A DNA stretch of 60,000 bases, taken from positions 78,720,512-78,780,511 of the forward strand of contig NC_087064.1 of the NCBI RefSeq assembly GCF_963678635.1, given 5' to 3'. Source of the stretch: Symsagittifera roscoffensis (lineage: Eukaryota; Xenacoelomorpha; Acoela; Convolutidae). The notes beneath the pieces were generated by a model. It was not told the DNA's origin, did no database searches, and worked only from the letters and a program-made list of their open reading frames with translations. Of the stretch, positions 11,517 to 22,303 are shown piece by piece. How positions within the stretch are numbered: position 1 is the stretch's first letter; every line of letters starts with the position of its first letter. Position numbers and translations under genes: made by a program.

Positions 11517-13468
11517 CTAGCCATCTCGTGAGTGGAAGACTGTCATACGTTTCTTTGTTTCTTTGTCCATGAAGGAGAAGCCATCTTTAATATCAGGCCT
11601 GTCCGCCTCCCTCTGTTCCTGTCTCTCGTAGAACTCTGTCTTCTTACTCAAGCTATCGGGATTCTGATGTGTGTCCCTTGTTTTATGCTCATTTATCATG
11701 TTGTACCCATCCAAGCGAACTATCCATCTCCCAATGAAGCTCTGGTCCATCGAGTATGTCTTCAGCCAGCTGAGTGCCCTGTTATCGACCCGCAGCATAA
11801 ACGATTCACTGCCTAATTATGCTCTGTATTTCTCGACAAAAGTAACTACCGCGAACATCTCTGCTTTCGGCGCCCCGTAATATCACTCAAGACTTTGCTC
11901 CCGTACGCTACCGACGCGTCCGTATCCAACTAGTACATCCTTTTCTCCGTTGGCATCCCTAACACCGGTGCCTCGCACAGCTCTTTCTTTATTCTCTGGA
12001 ATGATTCTTCTGATGCGTTGTTCCAAGTGAACTTTTTGCCTTTGTGTCTCATTAATTGTTGCATCGGGTATACCTTGTCCGCATAGCCCTTGATGAATTC
12101 CCTGTAGTAGTTCGCAAAACCCAGGAAGCTCATCAACTGGTGTTCCGTTTTTGGCGATTTCCAAATTAGAACTGCTTCCACTGCATCTGGATCCGGTCTG
12201 ATGCTGTGCCTGTCCACCATTCTGCCCAAGTATTTCATCGAATCCTTGAGTATCTCGCACTTTGACGGTTTACACTTTAGCCCCGACCTCTTCATACATG
12301 CAAACACCTCGTCCAGTCGCTCGATGTGGTCTTCTAGTGTGGGCGTCGCTATTACCACGTCATCAACATAGCACATTATCAGATTGCCGTACTTCTTTTT
12401 TACACCTATCAGCGCATGTGCCATCAAGCGTTGAAACGTGGCTGTGGCATTGCAAAGGCCAAACGCCATCCGTTTCCATTGAATTAGCCCCAACTCGCAA
12501 GCGAACCCTGTTTTGTCCCTGTCTTGCTTCCTCAGCGGGACCTGCCAGAATGCTGAACCTAAATCAAGAGTTGTAAAAAAATTTGCGTCACCTAACTTCG
12601 AGAGGCTCTCGTCAATCCTAGGTATGGGATAGGCATCCTTCACCATTACGGAGTTCAGATACCGAAAGTCACAGCAAAACCTCAATTGGTCGCCTTTCTT
12701 TTTGGCCATCACTACTCCACACGCCCACGGTGACTTGGATGGTTCTATCATGTCATACTCTAGTAATGTCTCTATTTCTTTCCTACATGCCTCTGATTTG
12801 TGGGGGGTCATGCGCCTCGCCCCCTCCCTGTGTGGTACCGCATTCTCTTCAAGTTCTATTTCATGCTCATTAAAATTACAACACCCGATGTCTGCCTTAT
12901 GTCTCGAAAAAACTTCCTCGTTCCGTTCTAATACGTCCTTGATGGCTTCGAGCTGTTCGTCCGTCAACTTGCTGCCCCTCAAGTGTTCGATCTCCGGCAT
13001 GACCGGTTTATCACTTTGCATTTCAACTAGTGTGGGCCGTTCCGGAAAGTTCGAACAGCTCGATAGCCCATCGTCCGTCTCTGACTTAAGTGATTTCACA
13101 AGACCTGATGAATCTTTTATTTTCTTCAATCGTCTCGAGATACAAATTTTGTCCCTATGATTAGCACAATCAACAACTTCTTTTTGTTTTGTATTCTCGG
13201 TCATTTCATATCGAGTTTTAACGGGTAAAGCATATCCCAGCTTCCTCCCCCTCTGTATCGTGATGGGTATATCAAGAGTATTCAACAAGACACTGACGCA
13301 GAAACCGCTCTTTGTTATCGAGAAGGATCTTCCTAAAACAGCAGCACTTTGACTATTAGGATTCGGGACTATGCATACTTGCTTCTTGTCACTTAGTTCA
13401 TTGTCATTTTTCATTCGCAAGCTTACGATTGCCGCTTCGTTCGCCTTTAGCCTCACCCTCCTACTCAA
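11517..13468 (-). pseudogene. Element A reverse transcriptase and RNase H
   Basis: The 512-codon piece 13468-11930 is a near-complete Ty3-type RT. It has GVVMAKKKGDQLRFCCDFRY in the fingers, LDLGSAFWQVPL with the first catalytic Asp, a FGLCNATATFQRLM segment, and the YVDD box at 12359-12370, followed by the FLGFANYYREFI connection. The RNase H continues past a frameshift and a gap into 11798-11517 (LRVDNRALSWLKTY with a catalytic Asp, then a DSLSKKTEFYERQE tail). The RT stretch is the best preserved part of element A. Confidence 0.85.
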
Positions 13469-13522
13469 GAATACCGTTGCTTTATTTTCATTCGCTATTA
13501 TTAAAGTTACCGGTTTAATTGC

Positions 13523-14926
13523 CTACCTCCTATCCGGGTTTCTTATCCTGAACATCGCATTGTTTAAATCAATTGTTACGTCGAAGTTCCTGATGAAGTC
13601 CCTGCCTAAAATGAATTGGTCAGACTCATTTAGGTTTTCTACTACAAGAAAGCTCATCCACAGATTGCGTTCCCCCAGATTTAGGGCTATTATTGGTGTT
13701 CTGCCTAGCACCCGCAGCGCCCTTTTGTTAGCAGCCGACCACCGTATTCTCGAGTCTATCAAGTCATCTTTGTTGAAGCCCATTCGCTCCCAAGTTTCGA
13801 CTGGTTTTACACTCAAGACCGCACCAGTATCGAGAAACCCACGCAAGTGAGTCTTCTTGCCACTTATGTCAAGCACGTGTGCTGATACGTCTGCCTCTGT
13901 CCCAATGTGCATTGAACTTTCCTCCAGCATGGCACAGTGTCCAATCGATCTCACCTTTAATTCTTTTCTGCCCACGTAGATCTGTCCCACTAGATCTTCA
14001 TTACAAGTTATCATTGTTTTCGTGTAGATGTTTATCCCATCTATATTTAACATCAACTCATGCGGACCATAAGCTTCTGTGTATCTGTTGTCCACATAGA
14101 TCGACTTGCTGCCACCCCTCGTGAGTAGCGCCCTCAAGGCTCTAGATGTCGTCTGCGGGCTTATCGCACTCAAGTAATCTGCGTATACGTCAATGTGCAT
14201 TACTGTCTGGTCGCTGGGTTCACTTAAGTTCCTTGTCCCCTCATGTCCACCTACAGTGACTATCGACACTATCCTGGCTCCGATTTTTGTTATGCCAAAT
14301 GGCTTTCCTGTCACCATTTTCAGAGTGTTGCAATTTCCACTCTTTGTCGACCCTGCTAAAACTTCTGGCACTGGCACCGAGCAACTTAGCGTCTCATTCA
14401 ATCTCTGTCTGTCGATCTCTTGCTTCAACCGTTGCTCTATTTCCTTCGTTCCTAGGTCCTGTTTCACCTTGTTGATCGCCTCTGACGCCGCTTTCTCATA
14501 ATTTATCTCTAGGGCGTTCTTGGCCGTGGCCTCTATCGCATTGGTAACCTGCGTTACCGCCATCACTGTCTTCGTTGGCAGCTCCGTATTCGGTGCTCCT
14601 AAGTTTTTTGTTTCAAACTCGGTTTGTCTATTTCGCTGATTCTGCAGCGCCGCTAATGCCAATTTATGTTTGGGGTGACTCTGGTCCTTGACCGCCTCCC
14701 AAAACAAAGGACAATATATCCTGGAGTGCCCCTCCTGATTGCAGAAGAAGCATCTTGCACCTATCTTGATGATTAAGCCACTATAGTACACGTGTTCTTC
14801 CATCTGGCTCATGTCCTCCTCATCTGGTGCGTATCCCAGACTCTTCATGCCCTGCTTGTATGTTGTGCAATCAGCCACGTGATGATCAGTTGACCCGCAG
14901 TTCGCGCATGATCTACGTTTGTCCAT
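13523..14926 (-). pseudogene. Element A nucleocapsid zinc knuckles and protease
   Basis: A 467-codon piece. Near the N-terminus are two CX2CX4HX4C knuckles, CANCGSTDHHVADC and CFFCNQEGHSRIYC, which bind RNA in Gag. Toward the C-terminus is the aspartic protease signature FLDTGAVLSV, preceded by HLRG, and then the downstream FILGRDFIRNFDV segment typical of retropepsins. Between them is a long linker with no clear fold. Its neighbours are capsid (upstream) and RT (downstream), each in a different frame, so the polyprotein is broken. Confidence 0.8.
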
Positions 14927-14987
14927 GTCATCTCTAGGCTTGTACCATGACTACCTTTGTGGTTGGCTCCCCCCTTGCATATTCCTG

Positions 14988-15803
14988 TTATCTGAATATG
15001 AGTTTTTCTTGGGTTTCATTAGCATGTACTATCTCGATTTGTCTTACCTCTTCTGGAGTCGGTGCACTATCTTTCGACAATGTGTAGTATGTTGCTAACA
15101 TTTTTCTCGAGTCATCACTCTTTACCCCATCAATGAACCTTGAGGCGATGCTAAAGTTTCTTCTGTTGGTGGACTCTTCAGGGTCACTCCTTCGTCTCAA
15201 GCTCTCAAGATCATCTAGGAACCTGTCAATCGATTCATCGTCCCTTTGCCTTCTCTTTTCAAATCGCATCATCGCTTGATGACCCTTCATGCCTGACCCG
15301 AATCGATTCAACAATATCTGGAAGATTTTATCCGCAGTGTCGCGTTCCTCTTCCTTCTTTGCAACCACGCATTTCAACGCCGTGCCTTCCAAGTTGCTGA
15401 GTATCGCTGTGCATGCTTGCCTCTCATAGTTCAAGTTGTCTTGTTCCAAGTGCAATCTCATGACTTCTACCCAAGTGTCAATGCATCCATCTGAGTCATC
15501 CTTGAATTCTTTCGGTTTTTTGAAAGTTTTCCTGGATTTGCTACTTCCTCTGTCACTCGAGTCAGTGTTCCTCGTAGCGTAGACTTCTAGTGTCCTGTTC
15601 ATCATCTCCCAGGTGCTTGCCCACTTCATAGCATCTGGTCCCACGTTGTTGTGAGTCGTCGAATCTCCTGGACCACTCGTCGTGTTTGCTGTTCCACTTT
15701 TCATAATCGCTTTGCCCCCCCCCCGGTGCTGTACTCGCGGCATCCCGGGGTAATGGTAACGGTGTTGATTGCCGTTTGTTCCGTTGTGGTTACACGAAGT
15801 CAA
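14988..15803 (-). pseudogene. Element A Gag capsid
   Basis: A 271-codon fragment with a Ty3-type Gag capsid (Retrotrans_gag-like) pattern: CIDTWVEVMRLHLEQDN, then LSNLEGTALKCVVAKK, ILLNRFGSGMKGHQAM, a helix RRQRDDESIDRFLDDLESL, and a terminal helix pair. The same blocks occur in B and C. Capsid assembles the virus-like particle. A G-run around 15717 (C-run on the plus strand) sits near the start of this piece and may explain the frame break with the N-terminal part. Confidence 0.75.
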
Positions 15804-15805
15804 CT

Positions 15806-16704
15806 CTATTGCCTTGCGTTCGTTCCGCTGCCGGCCTGTCCTGAGTTTCTCAAGATGGCGTCTAGTTTAGCCTGTATTGCACATGAACTTTCAGCCTGGT
15901 CCCTGCTCATTGCGTCCATCCTCGTTTCCAGACTCCCCAACTGGCTGTTGACAGCATCATATCGTTGTTTCATTTGTTGCAAGTCTTTCTTGATGTTCTT
16001 CTCTCGTTCTTCGTCAGTGGCGTTTACCTTGTCTGACATCTGCTGAATATTTTCCTCTGTTGCCCTGGCCAGGTTGAAATAGTTGTCCAGGTACTCGTGT
16101 TTGTTGTATCTTAATTCTTTCTTTATTACCTCTCTATCCTCCTCGCTGTGTTTCAGTTTCTTGTCGATCTGATCTAGCTTTGCCATCAAATCGCCCAGCT
16201 CAAGAGGAGTTGTCTTTTCATGGTTAGGTGTTGCTCCATCGGTGTCTGCTGTCCTCTGCTTGACCTGGTCTTCGTGTTGGTTTGCCGCTGTTGTTATTGT
16301 GGAAACTGTCCCAAATGTTCTGCCTTTCTCGGCTTTCGGTTCTTCCGCTGCTGCGTCTCTCGACTTCATTCCGACCATCATCGCCAATCTTTCAGTAAAT
16401 GACTTTCTTTTGCTTGAGACTCGTCCTTCACCGTTTCTGGCGTGTTGCCTGTTGTGTCTTCCACAGTGTCTATCGGCGAGAACTCCATGCACTTTGGATT
16501 TGGTTCCTCTGCATTCGGCATCGGTGTTGACTCCGTCGTCTTCTTCTCCACCTCATCCACACTCTGGTCTGGTGTTTCTAAGTCAATCTCGATGGCGGGT
16601 TCCGCTTGTTTCCCTTCCGTGCCCTCTTTTGTTTTGTTCTCTGTATTACTCCTCGTAATGACCATGCTAACTAAAAAGTTCTTTTTTGTTATGTATGGGC
16701 CCAT
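15806..16704 (-). pseudogene. Element A Gag N-terminus
   Basis: Two overlapping frames (16704-16378 and 16492-15806) read together as an acidic, Ser/Thr/Pro/Glu-rich head followed by a heptad-rich stretch (LGDLMAKLDQIDKKLKHSEED onward, interrupted here) that would form a coiled coil before the capsid. The frameshift lies near 16400. The first ATG could be at 16704 or at the internal MVITRSN around 16665; I cannot choose. B and C carry a comparable coiled coil before their capsid. Confidence 0.6.
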
Positions 16705-17089
16705 AGATGTCGTTTCACGTCGCGACGAGTTATATTTTATTTGATTCAGTAGATCTTTTTTCAGCCACCGGTAACCTACTCCGTCTCATTATTTTTATTT
16801 ACAATTATTCCTATTTACAGTATTACTATATACAAAAGTCTACTCTAAGGTTAAAATGTCTTTTGACAAAATTAATAAAAAGAAATTTACAATTTAATCA
16901 AAACAACGTTTACTAAGCTTTTTGAAAATTTTATATGTTCTTGATCCCCACAGTACCGGATCTATCGCGATTTAATTTTCTGATTGCTTTTAATTTAGCG
17001 TATTAGTGTCATATTGCTTTTAATTTAGCGATTAGTTATTTCAACCTGTCTTAGTACTCTTTGGTGCCGTTACCCCACTTTTTTATACC
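16705..17089. other. Upstream region of element A
   Basis: AT-rich, non-coding. It is probably the 5' untranslated side of element A. It contains a short direct repeat (atattgcttttaatttagcg-like phrases at about 16985 and 17012). No primer-binding site or LTR end was recognised. Confidence 0.4.
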
Positions 17090-17945
17090 GTTCCAAGACT
17101 TCCTCTTTACTGTCCCTACTCTTCTATGTGCTGTACCAAGCTTTCTCTCTACTGTCCCAAGACTACTCGGTGCTGTCCCAGTACTTCTTGTTAGTGTCCC
17201 AAGACCCTTGTCCCAAGACTACTGTCACAAGCCTAGTGTCCCAAGACTACTGTCCCAAGACTGCTGTTCCAAGACTAGTGTCCCAAGACTAGTGTCCCAA
17301 GAGTACTGTCCCAAGACTACTGTCCCAAGACTAGTGTCCCAAGACTACTGTCCCAAGACTACTGTCCCAAGACCACTGTCCCAAGACTAGTGTCCCAAGG
17401 CTAGTGTCCCAAGACCACTGTCCCAAGACCACTGTCCCAAGACTGCTGTTCCAAGACTAGTGTCCCAAGACTAGTGTTTCAAGAGTACTGTCCCAAGACT
17501 ACTGTCCCAAGACAAGTGTCCCAAGACTACTGTCCCAAGACTACTGTCCCAAGACCACTGTCCCAAGGCTAGTGTCCCAAGACCACTGTCCCAAGACCAC
17601 TGTCCCAAGACTACTGTCACAAGACTACTGTCCCAAGACTACTGTCCCAAGACTACTGTCCCAAGACTACTGTCCCAAGACTACTGTCCCAAGACTACTG
17701 TCCCAAGACTACTGTCCCAAGACCACTGTCCCAAGACCACTGTCCCAAGACCACTGTCCCAAGACCACTGTCCCAAGACCACTGTCCCAAGACCACTGTC
17801 CCAAGACCACTGTCCCAAGACTTCTGTCCCAAGACCACTGTCCCAAGACCACTGTCCAAAGACCAGTGTCCCAAGACTGCACTGTCCCAAGACTGCACTG
17901 TCCCAAGACCGTACCGTTCCAGAACTGTACTGTCCCGAGACCGTC
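17090..17945. repeat. 14-bp minisatellite
   Basis: Tandem array of the unit GTCCCAAGACTACT, about 60 copies, degenerate at both ends (about 17090-17200 and 17860-17945) and nearly perfect in the middle. Variants differ mainly at the last five bases (CTACT, CCACT, CTAGT, CTGCT). A run of variants including the rare CTGCTGTTCC starting at 17261 recurs at 17443, an offset of 182 bp or 13 units, so part of the array amplified as a higher-order block. The long open frames through it are a consequence of the 14-bp period (14-residue repeat) and are not evidence for a protein. Confidence 0.95.
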
Positions 17946-19269
17946 AAAAATCCAATCTTAATGGCCAAAAGCTTCAAATGCTGACCCTACTGTATTTATC
18001 TCCCTTTCGATGTTTTAGGCAAGTTGAAACCCAACTTGTTCGCAGGTATCTTGTGATCACCTGTTTGTTCAAAAACCAATAACAAATTTTCACCAAAACG
18101 TAAAAATTTGAACATAAAAAGTAATTACAAAACAGAGAGATGTACCTACCTAAAATTCAAAGGTGACAGATGTCAACCTTTTATCGAAAAAACGTCTGGT
18201 ACCTGATTGCCACGCGTTTTCCTCCCCTGCTAACGATCTTATGGGGTATTTTCTATCCGGGTTCGTTTGCGTGCCCCCCACTTGATCCGACCGTGGTACC
18301 TACCTTAATTTGATCTTATTTTGGTAATCCGCTTTTTATAATTGACGCGTGAAAGATTCTAATGTAATTAATTCAACGATGTCGATTAATTAGTAACTCC
18401 AATGTGTCTTCCCTGTTTACAAATTACAACCGCCAACCTCTAACCTAACCAGCCCCCCTTCTAACCTCCCCCCTTTCTAGCCCCCTTCTTAAGCCTAAAA
18501 TTACCTTAAGCGCCGGGTGCTAAACCTCTTGAGAGAAAACCGTAGACCTGTTTCCAGGCCTGCTTGTGCAAAAACGTTCCTCAAAACCAGGTGATTCCGC
18601 TTATCCTATTTTACACCTATCTCCTATAAGGTAGTGTGGATTTTAACGATACCCGTTTGGATCAACTTGAGAACTTGAAAACACCCCTTCGCGTCCTCCT
18701 CTTGTTGTTCCGGTCCCGTGCTGGTTGTCTCCTTGACGTGCATTGCACTTGTCACCAGCACCACCTTCCCACTTGGCTGGTCACCTCTTCCAAATAAGTT
18801 TCCTAGTGGTTCAGCTCGGTCATTGTGAACCACTTTCCCACTCGGCTGGTCACCTCTTCCAGTCAAGTCTCCTAGTTGTCCAACTAAGTTGCAACCTATC
18901 TGAAAACCCTTAACAACGCCCCGCACTCGGGCACCTTATTGAGGTTGCGGGATTAGATTGCTAGGTTGATCGAAACGATCGGTCTTATAAAACAGTATGG
19001 GTATCCTATTCAATTAATATAAAGGTTTGATCCAATTAATCTGGTGTCAAAGTCACTGTCATTTTTTGTTTTATGGTTTTTGTTCCTTTTTCTTTTCTTT
19101 TATCTTGTTTTTGTTTCGTTTTTTGTCCTTTTGCTCGTGTGTTTGTCCCCCTAGTTACTCCCCCTTACTCGGTTAGCTAAGCCTTGTTCGGAGAGCGTAC
19201 CAGGAAGTTTTCTCAAGTTTTCTTAAAAAGCTATCATGGTACAACCGGAAGGTTTACACGTTCCCGCTG
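17946..19269. other. Non-coding flank between minisatellite and element C LTR
   Basis: No coding region recognised. A pyrimidine tract at 18450-18489 reads on the minus strand as three purine blocks of the AGAAGGGGGG type. A duplicated 25-30 bp phrase (ggctggtcacctcttcca...) occurs at about 18775 and 18843. A tataaaac box lies near 18985. These could be remains of an LTR or promoter 5' of element A, but I found no matching copy elsewhere. Confidence 0.4.
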
Positions 19270-20151
19270 TGTGCCATTCCGCCAGATTGGCACAGAGCAA
19301 CCTTCCGGCGACACAGAAAATGGTGACTAAAGGCCTTAGAAACGAAAAAATGCTGCAAAGGAGGGTAGGAATATTCTAGAATTTTATTTTTAAATTTTCG
19401 ATCGGAAGGGGAATATTTCTCAGAAATACGAAAAACGGCCTTTTTGACTGAAAAGGACGGAAAACAAGAACAACGACAGATATAGTGGAAAACGGTCGCA
19501 CAAGAGACGAGAAACACGGATCCTCTTATCGTGGCAACAACACACGATAAGACTCTTAGCAGTGGAAATTGGTGGAGAAAGAAGCTTCAGTGGGGAAGGA
19601 ATATTCCACGGAACCCTCCCGTGCCACAAATTGGGAGTGATAACGACGATATCACGAGAAGAACACGGGAGCGGAGGCTTGGTCCCCCAAAGACTGTCGT
19701 ATGTGAAAGGACTATATTAAACTGACTTTGTAGCTGCTTGAATGTCATAGAACTCTGAATTAAAACCGGTATAAATTGATTTTTTAGAACATGAGTAGCT
19801 AGAAAGAGGAAAGGGTCAATCCATCTCCAATGGATTTAATATAGAACTGTCACGCAAAAACATAATAAAATAAGTTGTTCGAGCCGTGTTTTTAATAGCA
19901 ATCACGTAGTTTGAGGATCCGAGACTCAGCTATGTGGTTGGGTTCGCATGTAAACGAAAGCTGATCAAAAGTCGTTTGACTGATGGCCTAAAAATAGTAA
20001 CTTTTTACTTAGCCCTAGACAGACCAGAAAACCAACTGGCAACGTCGAGACGGTGAAAAACGAGGAGAATTAAGGTAACTGACGCCTGCCAGTCGATAAT
20101 AGGTACTTTTTCCACGCTCCGTCGCTGTGTAGTATTTGGGCGAATGTTACA
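19270..20151 (+). mobile_element. Element C 5' LTR
   Basis: 882 bp, begins TGTGCC and ends GTTACA, in sense orientation for element C. It aligns along its length with the inverse complement of the element B LTRs but is more diverged from them than they are from each other. The first 25 bases form the inverted pair TGTGCCA/TGGCACA. An AATAAA-type signal lies near 19864 and a ctatattaa phrase near 19707 could be a TATA-like box. The primer-binding site follows 12 bp downstream. Confidence 0.85.
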
Positions 20152-20163
20152 TAGACGTTTTTA

Positions 20164-20181
20164 TGGCGCTCCTGGGTGGGC
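20164..20181 (+). promoter_or_regulatory. Element C primer-binding site (tRNA-Asn type)
   Basis: TGGCGCTCCTGGGTGGGC starts 12 bases after the LTR. Its complement is GCCCACCCAGGAGCGCCA, which has the 3' CCA and the T-arm/acceptor sequence expected of an animal tRNA-Asn. The human tRNA-Asn 3' end, from memory, differs only in an inverted AG/GA pair. The same site occurs in element B at the equivalent place. It fixes the sense orientation of the LTRs. Confidence 0.75.
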
Positions 20182-21403
20182 CTGTCAAAGGCATAAAACC
20201 ATCATGATCAGCAAGCGTTTCAGCGACGAACCTTCCGCTCCGGGCGTATGCCCGCGTTAGAGGCCATAATGACCGTTATTGTACTAAAGTGGAAGGTGCG
20301 GACCCTCCGCCTAGTACTATTTAGCTTTTTAACATAGTTAAGACCGAAAGTTCCGGGGCCGGAGGGTTAGGTGGGAAGTCATGAGCCCGCTTGACCCGAG
20401 GTCCCGGGACCAAAAACAATTAAAGAGAAAGCTTAAAACCAAACAAAAATAGTGTATAACCAAGAAAAAGCCAAAAATAATCTAATTGAAGGCAAAAAAG
20501 TACAAAAAACAGTAAAAATTCCAAAAAAAGACCAAAAACAGTAAAAAAACATAAAGTGACAGTTTATATGTTATTTCCGGACGAGATGTGATCTGACCTT
20601 CCTATTTGTTGTTGTTTCAGGTTGATTTATATCATTTCTGATAGAAAGATTGTGTGTTTTGGTGAAGTGTTGGATACCCTCCCTCGAGTGTAATTTGAGT
20701 GTTTAAGCACGTTAATGGTGATTTTGCCGGTGACCGGAGGGTAGAGTGGCACGCTGATCGTCGTGTTCCACACTCAACAGGGACATCAGGGACAACATCC
20801 GCAACGACTGTTGGATATCGTTGAAGCAATTTTAGTATCGTTCGGGTACTATTTCATTAAAACTTAAGTGGTGGGGGGCACGATTGGCGCGGTCCGATTG
20901 TACCCTCCATCGATTACAAATTTCCGAGTTAAGAGTCTTAATTCGGGTATTTTGGTGCAAAAGAGGGTATAGTTATTTTTATTAACGACTATTAATAGGT
21001 TATTATCCTTATTATAAATAACTTATCTCCTACTCAGACCCAAGAAACACCCAAGTTTCGTCGAAAATTACTGATTTTCGACAAACTATAGACCCCAAAA
21101 TTTTTGGATATCCGAGCTTTTCCGAACAGCAAAAAGCTTTTATATAGGGAGTAGCTACGTAGTTCAATCCCCCTGACTAAAGAAACCGCGTGAGAAAAGT
21201 CTCAGTAGAAGTTAGAAAAAACGAAAAATTTTCAATCAAAATTTTGATAGTTTTCCGAACTTTTCAATCTGTTTTGGGGATCGAGTTTTTGAGTTTTTAG
21301 AGTTAGAGCAATAAAAAATTTTGTGTTAGGAGCGTGCTAGCACAACGTGCTCGGCTGCATGAAAAACTTTTGAGTAAACCTCCGATTAGGTCCGTGGATA
21401 GAG

Positions 21404-21406
21404 CTA
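21404..21406 (+). repeat. Left target duplication of element B
   Basis: CTA here is repeated at 45555-45557, directly outside the two LTR ends of element B. The uninterrupted sequence gatagagctaacgac can be read on the minus strand of element B itself around 43432, which confirms that only three bases were duplicated. That is shorter than the four to six bases usual for Ty3/gypsy elements. Confidence 0.7.
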
Positions 21407-22289
21407 TGTAACATTCGCCCAAATACTACACAGCGACGGAGCGTAGAAAAAGTACATATTAACGACTGGCAGGCGTCAGTTACCTTAATCCTACTCGTTT
21501 TTCACCGTCTCGACCTTGCCAGTTGATTTTCTGGTCTGTCTAAGGCCAAGTAAAAAGTTACCATTTGTAGGCCATCAGTCAAACGACTTTTGATCAGCTT
21601 TCGTTTACATGCGAACACAACCACATAGCTGAGTCTCGGATCCTCAGACTACGTGATTGCTATTAAAAACACGGCTCGAACAACTTATTTTAATATATTT
21701 TTGTGTGACAGTTCTATATTAAATCCATTGGAGATGGATTGACCCTTTCCTCTTTCTAGCTACTCATATTCTGAAATATCAAATAATACCGGTGTTAATT
21801 AAGAGATCTATGACATTCTAGTAGATGTACAGTCAGTTTATACAGTCCCTTCACATAAAACAGTCTCTGGGGGACCAACCCTCCGCTCCCATAATATTCC
21901 TGAGATAACGCTCTTATCTCTTCCAGTTCGTGTCCCGGGAGGGTTCCGTGGTATATTTCTTCCCCCACTGAAGCCTCCTTCTCCACTAATATTCACTGCT
22001 AAGGTTCTTATCGTGTGTTGTTGCCACGATAAGAGGCTTTGTATTTCTCGTCTCTTGTGCGACTGTTTTCGGCGATTTTTGTCGTTGTTCTGTTTTTTCG
22101 TTCTTTCCAGTCAAAATGGCCGTCTTTTGTATTTCTGAGAAATTTTCTTCTCCTGATCGAAATTTTAAAAAGAAAAATTCTAGAATATTCCGACCCTCCT
22201 TCGCAATACTTTTTCGTCAATAAGGCTTTTAGTCGTTCTTTTTTACGTCGCCGGAAGGTTGTGCTGTGCCAGTCTGGCAGAATGGCACA
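21407..22289 (-). mobile_element. Element B 3' LTR
   Basis: 883 bp. Plus-strand ends are TGTAACATTCGCCC and GAATGGCACA; in element sense it starts TGTGCC and ends TTACA. It is the direct-repeat partner of 44671-45554. A 63-codon frame on the minus strand (21986-21795) is present in both B LTRs but has no motif and is not kept in the element C LTR, so I do not call it a gene. Confidence 0.9.
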
Positions 22290-22303
22290 TACTCCCCGGA
22301 CAA
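22290..22303 (-). promoter_or_regulatory. Element B 3' polypurine-like tract
   Basis: On the minus strand the bases directly before the 3' LTR read TTGTCCGGGGAGTA. The GGGGAG core is the only purine-rich run at the position where plus-strand priming should start. The same TTGTCCGGGGAGT word recurs several times inside pol. The core is short for a polypurine tract, so the call is tentative. Confidence 0.45.

Larger units (their letters stand above)
8076..16704 (-). mobile_element. Element A: Ty3/gypsy-type gag-pol, degenerate
   Basis: On the minus strand, gag, zinc knuckles, protease, RT, RNase H, integrase with a GPF module and a terminal macro-like domain follow in the same order as in elements B and C. 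The proteins are clearly related to but diverged from B and C. The reading frame is interrupted many times. No LTR could be assigned on either side, and no SGNH-type second ORF lies downstream, so A is either a truncated member of the giant family or a shorter relative. Its upstream side runs into the minisatellite at 17090-17945. Confidence 0.85.
20152..21406 (+). other. Element C leader, part 1 (interrupted by B)
   Basis: 1.25 kb of non-coding leader identical in layout to the inverse complement of 43432-44670 in element B. It carries several ACCCTCCG/CGGAGGGT words. It stops abruptly at gatagagcta, where element B is inserted; the leader resumes at 45555. The short open frame at 20829-20632 is antisense to the element and has a near-identical twin in element B (43991-44203), which is expected from the copy relationship alone. 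Confidence 0.85.

Noticed and set aside
12702-13160. Long frames antisense to the RT and gag regions (many places)
   Set aside because: They are shadows opposite well-supported sense domains and contain no recognisable motif.
17090-17945. CRISPR array
   Set aside because: Units are contiguous with no unique spacers, and the window is eukaryotic.
17061-17977. Proline/threonine repeat proteins in several frames of the minisatellite
   Set aside because: Open frames on both strands are produced by the 14-bp period; no start context or non-repeat domain.
20632-20829. 65-codon antisense frame in the leader, also at 43991-44203
   Set aside because: Near-identity follows from the two leaders being copies of one another; no motif and antisense to the element.
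21795-21986. 63-codon frame in both element B LTRs
   Set aside because: The LTRs of one insertion are identical by origin; the frame is not kept in the element C LTR.
19270-22289. A 3-kb foldback DNA transposon with 880-bp terminal inverted repeats
   Set aside because: The two inverted 880-bp blocks are LTRs of two different elements (C 5' LTR and B 3' LTR). The primer-binding site, target duplication and empty site all support nested LTR elements.
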